Part shown: positions 45,601 to 57,600 of the stretch, piece by piece
Numbering within the stretch: position 1 is the first letter of the stretch
How the letters are laid out: every line of letters starts with the position of its first letter
From: Isoperla grammatica
Lineage: Eukaryota; Arthropoda; Insecta; Plecoptera; Perlodidae
DNA length: 64,000 bases
NCBI GenBank assembly: GCA_945910005.1
Contig: OX246744.1
Coordinates: 46,228,623-46,292,622, forward strand
Direction of reading: 5' to 3'
The notes under the pieces: generated by a model
What the model was told of the DNA's origin: nothing
Database searches by the model: none
The model's input: the letters and a program-made list of their open reading frames with translations, nothing else
Translations under genes and position numbers: made by a program

Positions 45601-48600
45601 CGGTGACACGAATACGAGGTTTCGTACAGTAGGTGAACAAGTATCTTAGAATTACATACGCTGTCGTTCTTTCAGATAGCTTTCCACACCCCTGTTTCAA
45701 GTGCGTCTCTCCATCTTTCAGAGAGTTTTATACAGCTCAGTTTTAAGCGCGTCTCTCTATTTTTTAGAGAGCTTTCCACACCCCTGTTTTTAAGTGCGTC
45801 TCTCTATCTTTCAGAGAGCTTTATACACCCCTGTTTCAAGCGCGTCTCTCTATTTACTAGAGAGCTTTGTACACCCCTGTTTAAAGTGCGTCTCTCTATC
45901 TTTCAGAGAGCTTTATACACCCCTGTTTCAAGCGCGTCTCTCTATTTTTTAGAGAGCTTTGTACACCTCTGTTTCAAGTGCGTCTCTCCATCTTTCAGAG
46001 AGCTTTATACACCCCTGTTTCAAGCGCGTCTCTCTATTTTTTAGAGAGCTTTGTACACCTCTGTTTCAAGTGCGTCTCTCTATCTTTCAGAGAGCTTTAT
46101 ACACCCCTGTTTCAAGCGCGTCTCTCTATTTTTTAGAGAGCTTTGTACACCTCTGTTTCAAGTGCGTCTCTCCATCTTTCAGAGAGTTTTATACACCCCT
46201 GTTTCAAGCGCGTCTCTCTATTTTTTAGAGAGCTTTGTACACCCCTGTTAAAAGTACGTCTCTCTATCTTTCAGAGAGCTTTTTACACCCCTGTTTCAAG
46301 TGCATCCCTCCATCTTTCAGAGAGTTTTCTACACCCCTGTTTCAAGCGCGTCTCTCTATATTTTAGAGAGCTTTGTACACCCCTGTTTAAAGTACGTCTC
46401 TCTATCTTTCAGAGAGTTTTCTACACCCCTGTTTCAAGCGCGTCTCTCTATTTTTTAGAGAGCTTTCCACACCCCTGTTTCAAGTGCATCCCTCCATCTT
46501 TCAGAGAGTTTTCTACACCCCTGTTTCAACTGCGTCTCTCTATCTTTCAGAGAGCTTTGTACACCCCTGTTCCAAGCGAACGTCAGCACGGAGTCCGGCA
46601 ACAATCTGACGAATGTCCAGGCTCCAACTATTGCGTCCGAAGATTTGGGCTACTCTGCTCTCTGTTTGGGGTACTGGGCAGCTTACGTCAGCCAGGGGGT
46701 GGTACTGGGTGAGTGAGGTGACCAGACGTACCGGTTTGACCGGTACCGGTACAGTACCGTTATCGGAACACTTGTACCGGTGTCCCGAGAGATTCATTGA
46801 AAACACGTATTTATACCGATTTGTAATTCTTGGGGAAAAGAATGTCCCGGTATTCTGTCAATAAAGAAAACGCGGTCGATTGTAACAGTGGTGGGTGGGG
46901 GGAGAGGGGGGACTTACAGTTGCTAACACATGTGGGTCGCATTCGCAGACGCTGACTCACACAATCACGCACTCACTCAACTCCCAGGCAGTAGAGTTTA
47001 ATCCGTCAACAGGCGGCTGGCGAAATACGTTTATGCATTACATGACTACAAAAATGTACCCACATTCATTTAAATACTTAATGTGTATTAATTAAAATTA
47101 ATATGAATAATAATGTATTGATATTTATTTTGTTTTACTAATTCATGTTAGAAAACTGTTTTACGGGGATTTTCACGCAAATTTGAATTAAAAATGTTTT
47201 GCCTCTTTCGACTGACCAGACCCCGTGCTTGTCCATGGAGTTCGTAATCCTTACACTTTGTTGGTCGCGGTTTTCAATATTCAAAATATAGTCACCCTCG
47301 CCGTATGGGTGAGTTGAGTTGCAATACTACGTATACAATGTGTTTGGCCTAGAGTCAAACGAAATCCGTGGTACGTATAAATGAGATGGGCCTCATAACG
47401 TTTTCAAAACAGTTTTTAGTTAGATTTATTTGCAGGTAGTAGGCCCTACTGCCCATGCTAAGGTAACAGTTTCGAGTTCCAAAATAAAATCTCGGAGTCG
47501 CAAAATATGAAAGCGTCAAAATTCATACATCTGCAATAAATGAATCAGTATGAGTGTTTAACTCTAACCCCCGGGGTCCTTCCTTGCTCATGTTTCAGCG
47601 TCCGACTGTCTCAGGACACTTCCCACGTGGATGCGCGACATGAAGGGACAGTTAAGGGACATGACTCTCAAGGACATGTTGTGTTACAGCGTCCGACTGT
47701 CTCAGGACACTTCCCACGTGGATGCGCGACATGAAGGGACAGTTGGGGGACATGACTCTGAAGGACATGTTCTTGCCTGGGACACACAACTCGGCCTCGT
47801 ACAAGAAGTATTCGGGCAGTGGAGGCGAAGATATCGTCTCTAAATACACCTTCACACAGGTGAGCAGTGGCGGCTCGTGACGTCAACCCCCCCCCCCCCC
47901 CCCCATTCAACCACAATCACTCACTTTCACGGCTTGTGTTATAGTTGTGTTTGAAATATGCACATTCGACTAACAATAAAAGCGCACGGTAAGACATGAG
48001 CGCTGGTTCGATTCTCTCATATCTCTTGTATTTTAATTTTCCAAGACTTCTTCCCTAAAAATCCAGATTTCTCCTTCTTCAGTCCTTTTGCTCTTCTACC
48101 TCTTGACTGTCCTGGTCTTCAGTTCCAACCCTTCGGACCCTTTATCTAGCACTTATCTTTTATTGACAAAGATTGTGTGTATATATATATGTATATATAG
48201 TACTTAAATGTAGGGTTGGTATCATATGCATTATTAGTATCATGTACAGCCTACTGTGTTGTTTTATTTATGGTTTTGTAAAGGGTACCTACGTTACGAA
48301 ACGCAATGTAATTTAACTTATGCTTCCATGTATTATTCTTTAGAATATATTATGTAATAGTAATGTTCTAGGAAGAGAACGTGCTAGGCCAACTGATCTA
48401 CGGCATCAGATACGTGGACATGCGTATAGGCTACTACCACACCCTGGCAGAACCTTGGTGGACCTTCCACGGGCGCAGAACTCATCCACTGAGCGATGTA
48501 TTGGAACAGTTCCGGTCATTTATCGACCACACCGAGGAGATTGTCATTCTAGACATTCAGGAGTTCAACGGTAGGGCATACTAGACATACAGGAGTTCGA

Positions 48601-51600
48601 CGGTAGGGCATACTAGACATACGGGAGTTCAACGGTAGGGCATTCTAGACATTCAGGAGTTCAACGGTAGGGCATTCTAGACATTCAGGAGTTCGACGGT
48701 AGGGCATACTAGACACAGGAGTTCAACGGTAGGGCATACTAGACATACGGGAGTTCAACGGTAGGGCATTCTAGACATTCAGGAGTTCAACGGTAGGGCA
48801 TACTAGACATTCAGGAGTTCAACGGTAGGGCATTCTAGACATTCAGGAGTTCAACGGTAGGGCATTCTAGACATTCAGGAGTTCGACGGTAGGGCATACT
48901 AGACACAGGAGTTCAACGGTAGGGCATACTAGACATACAGGAGTTCAACGGTAGGGCATACTAGACATACAGGAGTTCAACGGTAGGGCATTCTAGACAT
49001 TCAGGAGTTCGACGGTAGGGCATACTAGACACAGGAGTTCAACGGTAGGGCATACTAGACATACGGGAGTTCAACGGTAGGGCATTCTAGACATTCAGGA
49101 GTTCAACGGTAGGGCATACTAGACATTCAGGAGTTCAACGGTAGGGCATTCTAGACATTCAGGAGTTCAACGGTAGGGCATTCTAGACATTCAGGAGTTC
49201 GACGGTAGGGCATACTAGACACAGGAGTTCAACGGTAGGGCATACTAGACATACAGGAGTTCAACGGTAGGGCATACTAGACATACAGGAGTTCAACGGT
49301 AGGGCATACTAGACACAGGAGTTCAACGGTAGGGCATACTAGACATTCAGGAGTTCAACGGTAGGGCATTCTAGACATTCAGGAGTTCAACGGTAGGGCA
49401 TTCTAGACATTCAGGAGTTCGACGGTAGGGCATTCTAGACATTCAGGAGTTCAACGGTAGGGCATTCTAGACATTCAGGAGTTCAACGGTAGGGCATTCT
49501 AGACATTCAGGAGTTCGACGGTAGGGCATACTATAGACACAGGAGTTCAACGGTAGGGCATACTAGACATACAGGAGTTCAACGGTAGGGCATACTAGAC
49601 ATACAGGAGTTCAACGGTAGGGCATACTAGACATACAGGAGTTCAACGGTAGGGCATACTAGACATTCAGGAGTTCAACGGTAGGGCATACAAGACATAC
49701 AGGAGTTCAACGGTAGGGCATACTAGACATACAGGAGTTCAACGGTAGGGCATTCTAGACATTCAGGAGTTCGACGGTAGGGCATACTAGACACAGGAGT
49801 TCAACGGTAGGGCATACTAGACATACAGGAGTTCAACGGTAGGGCATACTAGACATACAGGAGTTCAACGGTAGGGCAAACTAGACATACAGGAGTTCAA
49901 CGGTAGGGCATACTAGACATACAGGAGTTCAACGGTAGGACATACTAGACATACAGGAGTTCAACGGTAGGGCATACTAGACATACAGGAGTTCAACGGT
50001 AGGGCATACTAGACATACAGGAGTTCAACGGTAGGACATACTAGACATACAGGAGATCAACGGTAGGGCAAACTAGACATACAGGAGATCAACGGTATGG
50101 CATACTGGACATACAGGAGATCAACGGTAGGGCATACTAGACATACAGGAGTTCAACGGTAGGGCATACTAGACATACAGGAGTTCAACGGTAGGGCATA
50201 CTAGACATACAGGAGTTCAACGGTAGGGCATACTAGACATACAGGAGTTCAACGGTAGGGCATACTAGACATACAGGAGTTCAACGGTAGGGCATACTAG
50301 ACATACAGGAGTTCAACGGTAGGGCATACTAACCATACAGGAGATCAACGGTAGGGCAAACTAGACATACAGGAGATCAACGGTATGGCATACTGGACAT
50401 ACAGGAGTTCAACGGTAGGGCATACTAGACATACAGGAGATCAACGGTATGGCATACTGGACATACAGGAGTTCAACGGTAGGGCATACTGGACATACAG
50501 GAGTTCAACAGTAGGGCATACTAGACATACAGGAGTTCAACGGTAGGGCATACTAGACATACAGGAGTTCAACGGTAGGGCATACTAACCATACAGGAGA
50601 TCAACGGTAGGGCAAACTAGACATACAGGAGATCAACGGTATGGCATACTGGACATACAGGAGATCAACGGTAGGGCATACTAGACATACAGGAGTTCAA
50701 CGGTAGGGCATACTAGACATACAGGAGTTCAACGGTAGGGCATACTAGACATACAGGAGTTCAACGGTAGGGCATACTAGACATACAGGAGTTCAACGGT
50801 AGGGCATACTAGACATACAGGAGTTCAACGGTAGGGCATACTAGACATACAGGAGTTCAACGGTAGGGCATACTAACCATACAGGAGATCAACGGTAGGG
50901 CATACTAGACATACAGGAGATCAACGGTATGGCATACTGGACATACAGGAGTTCAACGGTAGGGCATACTAGACATACAGGAGTTCAACGGTAGGGCATA
51001 CTAGACATACAGGAGTTCAACGGTAGGGCATACTAGACATACAGGAGTTCAACGGTAGGGCATACTAGACATACAGGAGTTCAACGGTAGGGCATACTAA
51101 CCATACAGGAGATCAACGGTAGGGCATACTGGACATACAGGAGTTCAACGGTAGGGCATACTAGACATACAGGAGTTCAACGGTAGGGCATACTAGACAT
51201 ACAGGAGTTCAACGGTAGGGCATACTAGACATACAGGAGTTCAACGGTAGGGCATACTAGACATACAGGAGTTCAACGGTAGGGCATACTAGACATACAG
51301 GAGTTCAACGGTAGGGCATACTAACCATACAGGAGATCAACGGTAGGGCAAACTAGACATACAGGAGATCAACGGTATGGCATACTGGACATACAGGAGT
51401 TCAACGGTAGGGCATACTAGACATACAGGAGATCAACGGTATGGCATACTGGACATACAGGAGTTCAACGGTAGGGCATACTGGACATACAGGAGTTCAA
51501 CAGTAGGGCATACTAGACATACAGGAGTTCAATGGTAGGGCATACTAGACATAGGCCCTACAGGAGTTCAACGGTTAGACATACTAGACATACAGGAGAT

Positions 51601-54600
51601 CAACGGTAAGACACACTAGACATACAGGAGTTTAATGGTAGGGCATACTAGACATAGGCCCTACAGGAGTTCAACGGTAGGGCATACTAGACATAGGCCC
51701 TACAGGAGTTCAACGGTTAGACATACTAGACATACAGGAGTTCAATGGTATGGCATACTAGACATACAGGAGTTCAACGATAAGACATACTAGACATACA
51801 CGAGTTCAATGGTAGGGCATACTAGACATACAGGAGTTTAATGGTAGGGCATACTAGACATACATGAGTTCAACGGTAAGACACACTAGACATACAGGAG
51901 TTCAATGGTAGGGCATACTAGTGTGACATATATGGAAGGCGGATAGGGTTGGATCTAGGAAGCCTGGTAAAAAGAAGAAGTGGTTTTAGAAAAGAAAGAT
52001 TGTTGGGTATTGTTGAGAGATGTTACTATGGTTGAGAAAAATAACAAGATAAAAAAACTTGGTGTTGTTTAAAAAGTTGACAGGGAAGGACTGGTTTTGT
52101 GTGTGGGACGTGCACGACAGCTGCTTCGGGACATCGAAACAGGCCTGTTTCGAAGTGCGACGGTTGTTCGTGAGGTAAACGTCAAGCCAGCAACGAGTAA
52201 GTAATGCAATATCGACTGAGCTAGTAATATAAAATAATAATTTGTCTACTTGAGATACCGGGCTAGACAGTATTTGACAATTTGGCGCTCCAACGTGTAG
52301 GGCTCGGTCTACTACAACGACCGAGATGGTAGATGTCTGTCCATAGGCTTAGATCAATATTAGGCTAGAGAAGTTTGTCTAGGGAATGTGTTACCAAATT
52401 TTAGTTAAATCAGTAAGATCAGATTCGAGATTGTCCATAGGTTGATACGTATGATTGTGTGAATGTATGAATAGACTAGTGGAGGTTCAAGAAAATTTGG
52501 AGTAGCAATTGGAGTGGTTAAAGTATGGAGAGGGAGCTTGATGATATTGAAGGAAGTGAATATGAGGGGTTAAGAGTGGAGAGGGAGCTTGATGATATTG
52601 AAGGGAGCTTGATGATGGATGGACCAGATGAGGATGGGGATCTCAAGAGCATGATAAGGAATTTAATGAGGATGCAAGTAGGTGTGACAGCCAAGATTAT
52701 GGAGATGAAGAAAGGGCAGGATGAACAAGCTAGGGCTTTGGAAGAGATGAAGAGGAATATGGTTAAACAGGTAGATATGGAGAAGATGATGGGAGACATG
52801 ACCGCGGAAATGAAAACGATATTTTTGGTAAAGCAGGTGGATGTAGGAGATGTAAAGAAAGAAAAAGATTTGAGAAGCGTAGGAGAGGTAGGAAGTGGAA
52901 AAATAGATGTTGTGAAAGAGATTGTTGAAGAGCAAGTAGGCTGGTTGGATAATAAGGAAGATGTGGAGATAGTTGAGAAGCAAGGTGACAAGTTTGATGA
53001 TAAGCAAGATGTGGAGAAAGTTGAGGAGCTAGATGAGATGAGGTTTGATAAGAAAGACGTGGTTGTTACAGAGCAACAGATAGATAAAGTGGTGGATAAA
53101 TATGTGGAGATAGATGAGGAGTACAAGGATGCTGTGGTTGGTGAGGAAAATTATGATTTGACTGTAGGGCAGAAAGATGATTCCAGGGTCAATAATGAGA
53201 GGGAGTGGGTTTGTTATGAGAAAGAATGGATGATGGTAGGAAGAGACTGGAGTAAGTTTAGAGGTGGAACTGTTGAAACTCTCGTAAAGGTAGGCCTATG
53301 GTAAAAAAAAAAAAAAAAAAATTTCGGGGATGTTAATTTGAAACCGTACAAAATGTTTATGGAATAAACTTGTTCTGTATGTGTTGGTGGATTTCATGTT
53401 GGTAGTAATGTGGTTAAATGTTTGTTTCGTTGCTGTATTGTGATCGGCCGACATTTTGTCTTGGGTTCGATGTTCTTTTGGTTGCCATAGGTATGTTTTT
53501 TTTCCATTTTTGGGGAACGAAATTCAAATTGCGACAAAAAATTAAAAAAACATGGGGGGTAATTGTCGTAATAGCGTTGTCATAAAATTGTCGTAATAGC
53601 GTTGTCGTAATAGTGTTGTCGTAATAGCGTTGTCATAATAGGGTTGTCATAATGTTGTCGAGAAGTTGATGATACCAGTGGTATAAATAAGTTAAAAAAA
53701 AAAAAAGATTTTTTTTAATTCACTGAGTGGTGGTTTTTTTTGTCAAAAGGAATGTGGTGGGTCACATTGCCTGTGATACATTATCTGCAATATGCAGAAG
53801 AAAAAAAAAAAGAATTTTTTAAATTCACTGGGTGGATTTTTTTTGTCTAAAGGATTGTTGCATAATATAGTAAGTCAGACATTGTTGGGAATTACAGAGT
53901 GGCATTGTTGAGGTATTGTCAAACTTTGACCATAGTTGGAGTGTTGATGAGGTGGTCAGTATGAATGGAGGATATATTCGTTTAGGGGATGGTCATTTGG
54001 GGTATAATTATTTCTATATTTATCGTTAAAATGACAAATATAAGAAATAGGGGGGTAATTGTGACATATATGGAAGGCGGATAGGGTTGGATCTAGGAAG
54101 CCTGGTAAAAAGAAGAAGTGGTTTTAGAAAAGAAAGATTGTTGGGTATTGTTGAGAGATGTTACTATGGTTGAGAAAAATAACAAGATAAAAAAACTTGG
54201 TGTTGTTTAAAAAGTTGACAGGGGAGGACTGGTTTTGTGTGTGGGACGTGCACGACAGCTGCTTCGGGACATCGAAACAGGCCTGTTTCGAAGTGCGACG
54301 GTTGTTCGTGAGGTAAACGTCAAGCCAGCAACGAGTAAGTAATGCAATATCGACTGAGCTAGTAATATAAAATAATAATTTGTCTACTTGAGATACCGGG
54401 CTAGACAGTATTTGACACTAGCTATACAGGAGTTCAACGGTAGGTCATATTGACTTACAGGAGATCAACGGTAGGTCATACTAGACTTACAGGAGTTCAA
54501 CGGTAAGACATACTAGACATACAGGAGTTCAATGGTAGGGCATACTAGACATACATTGAGTGGCGTAGGAATAGCCCGGGCAGCCCGGGGGCCCGTGGTC

Positions 54601-57600
54601 TAGAGGGGCCCGGTTTCTAGACTGCCCTGAGTTGGAAACCTATCATTGTTTATAAGGTTCCATACACTAATACGAAATTCCTACGATAAATTATTACATT
54701 AATAATTGCCGGTGCAGATCGCCTCATGTCAGTTGTGTTAAAGAAACAAGATTGTAAGTAAATCTTGCGTTTATAAAAGTTTGATGATAAGTTTGTACAC
54801 TACGTCATGGTTACTGTTGTAAGTTCAGAACGCTCATTTTCAAAATATGAGAACACTTTCGATCGAAAATCTTTCAGAAGAAGTTTATTTTACGATCACC
54901 TATTTAATTCCTTTTCTATCGGGTGTCTTGAAGTTCTAAATCAATAGCGGCCTTTACACGTACACTCTTGCGCGCGGGATTCGTTGTCGCGCGTTCTTTC
55001 CTGCAGGTAAAACTGTCCGTGTAAAAGCAAATGCCTTGCAAGGGAAAGAACGTCGCGAATCATCTGAGGGTTGCGCGCGCGCAAGAGCTAGTGCAGGTAA
55101 AACTGTCCGTGTTAAAAGCAAGCTTGCAAGGGAAAGAACGTCGTGAATCATCTGAACACTCCGAACACTCCACGCACCACGCAAAAGTGTGGTAAAGACG
55201 AAGGGATTGGCATTCACACGCACACTCTTGAACGCGCGCTTTCGTTTCCCTGCGGACCGTGCGTACACTCTTGCGCGGCGCTCCAACCCACGGTTTGCGC
55301 GCGGTCTTTCCTTCGCGCAAGAACGCGACACGCAAGCGTGCGCGCAAGAGTGTACGTGTAAAGGCCGCTAATGGCTGTAGGCCTACAAATGAAAATTTTG
55401 TCCCGGATCCCATTTTTCATTATTGTTGCTTTCCAGTAAAAAAAACAATGCAAGTAGGTCTATAAATCCCAATTTTGACGCGGTTGGAATTCATAGTCGG
55501 CCCCTACACCTAAGGGCGCCCATTGTTACCAAGGTAACAGTTGTTTCCATGTTATTTCCTATAAACACAACCAATCCATAGCAACAATGGGTGCCCGTAG
55601 GTGTAGGGGCAGACTATGAATTCTAACCTTATGCAACAATTAGTGACAATATTTACAACAATAGCCAATTGTTGTATTAGCCGACGTTAAAAGGCTAGTC
55701 GACTAGCGTCAAAATAGAGATTTGAGATACGCCTTTAAATAATGATCATGAACATGATCCCGGACACAATACAAAACTACGTTAACAATTGTCTCTATGG
55801 TAGAGGCCCGCCGGCTCGATTTGGGGGTTGTACTCTTGTACATAGCCACTGTCGGGGCGAGTGCCCCTGTATTTAGGTTAGAGAACCTTTGAAATACCTG
55901 GTGGATGACGTGACAGGTGAGGTCATTGGAGACTTGAAGGAGGCGGCGGCGTCGCGACACCAGCGTCCAGGTAACACACGGGGTAACGAAGTAAACAATA
56001 CTTGCAGCACGAAACACAGACGAGGGAGATTGACTGTATCCCCACGCGAAACACAAGAGAGATGCACACTCACTGCACAGCACACGCACATACGTCCGTC
56101 ACTGACAAGAGCCAACGCTCGACTGACTCAGGGTAGTTGTGACGTCATAGAAACATATGAAGGAGAAGCAAAACTAGTAATACTACTAGAGGCGGAAGCA
56201 GTGGAAGATACACACACAAACGAAGTATACCACCTGAAACAAAAGTTTTTTTTTGGGGGGGGAGGGGGCAAAGGTTCCCCCACCCCTGCGCCGCAGGCGA
56301 TTCCTTTTTTGAATACATTTTTCGCATGGTTATATACAGGGGTGTAGTCGTAAATTAATATCAGCCTGGGCGCCTTGTTTGCGGAGGAGGGGGGGGGGGG
56401 GGGGGGGGGGCAGCAATGCCCACATACAGTCACAGTGGAACTACTTTGTTTAAAAGACAAAATTATAACCAAACATTTCTAATGGATCTATATTTTGTGG
56501 AGTATTCAAATAGGTTACTATTTCATTTAGTTTATGTCAAAATCACGTATCTACTATGCTTAGATTTGCAAGCATAATAAATTAATTCAAATAAATCATT
56601 TCATTGAGGGAATGGTCTTACCTTGAAATATTATCTGCTAATCTGCTAGCTAGAATAATGCCCACAGTTTCGTACCTAGAATGCAAAGTTGTTCCCATAT
56701 CGAGACCGTGAATTTTTTGAAGTTGAACTAAATCCTTCATGCAAGAGAATGGTTCGTCATTCTTGGCTTATGTTAAAAATTTTGTTTAGTTTCTTCTTCC
56801 TGTGTCTTACATTGCTTATAAATTAAATTATCCAGCTGCTCTTTCTTGCCATCAGACAATACGCGTTCTGCTTCAATGTGCGTTGTTGACTTCTGATGTG
56901 CCGAGATTTTAGATCGGAGAGATTTAAGCCTTTGAACATTGTCGGTGCCATTATATGTAACGGTGTATTAGACCCATTAATTGCTGAATTTCACAGATTT
57001 TAATTTTACCTCTTGACACATCCCAAGAATCCTCCCTTCGCATCCAGCCACTTGTGTTTTTCCCTTCGTTCAGCCCATTGTTCGCCGGTCCAAACGTCAG
57101 GGTAAACAGGACTCGTTGTTTCTTCCGATGTAACAACACTTGAATTATACCCTTCGATAAATTTGCCTTCAGAGGGCTGGTATTTACATTATAACATTGT
57201 TCACCACCAGACTCACACACTTTCTTAGGCCGCACAAAATATGACGTTATTTTACTGTTGTCAGTTTCTTCCCCCTTTCGTTTGGGTTTATAAAACATAA
57301 TTTTTAGATAATACGATACGACATACAATAAACTTATACTTATTTACATTTAAAACTAGACAGTAAGCTGGCACACACTTATAGTTCTCGCAACTTTTAC
57401 TCACGACAAGCTCACAAATGATACAGATTTTGACCTGTGTCCTCGACCACGAACAGTCAACAACTGAGTTGTTCCAACAAGAACAAATTTTTAGGGACCA
57501 CCACGAAGTCGTTTCTCGAAACATCACAATTATTGTGAAGCAAAAATGTCAATAGGGATTTTAAAATGGGCGTGGGCAAAGATTTCTGTATGTATCTGTA

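Larger units (their letters stand above)
51922..54417 (+). mobile_element. Non-autonomous LTR retrotransposon
   Basis: Two 358-bp LTRs (51922-52279 and 54060-54417) begin TGTGACATATATGG and end AGTATTTGACA, with the canonical TG...CA. I found one mismatch between them (GGGAAGG/GGGGAGG). The PBS-like ATTTGGCGCTCCAACGTG directly follows the 5' LTR and a purine-rich AAGAAATAGGGGGG precedes the 3' LTR. A 4-bp CTAG duplication flanks it (51918-51921, 54418-54421). The 1.8-kb interior has one ORF but no protease, RT, RNase H or integrase. Both halves of the host array flank it, so it inserted after that array formed. Gypsy-like by PBS and duplication length, which is tentative. Confidence 0.9.

Noticed and set aside
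46143..46712. 189-residue open frame over the 46-bp array
   Set aside because: It reads the unique end of exon 3 in the wrong frame (ERQHGV instead of ANVSTES) and is only array-derived upstream.
47221..47308. Exon-like open segment with AG acceptor and GTGAGT donor between exons 3 and 4 of gene 2
   Set aside because: It fits phase 1 on entry but leaves phase 0, which breaks the frame of the PLC exon. Direct joining of exons 3 and 4 gives the family-like VVLASDCLRTLPTWM.
55889..56347. 152-residue plus-strand frame in gene 2 intron 5
   Set aside because: Only the first 30 residues look protein-like. The rest passes through G-rich repeat sequence and no homologous motif was recognised.
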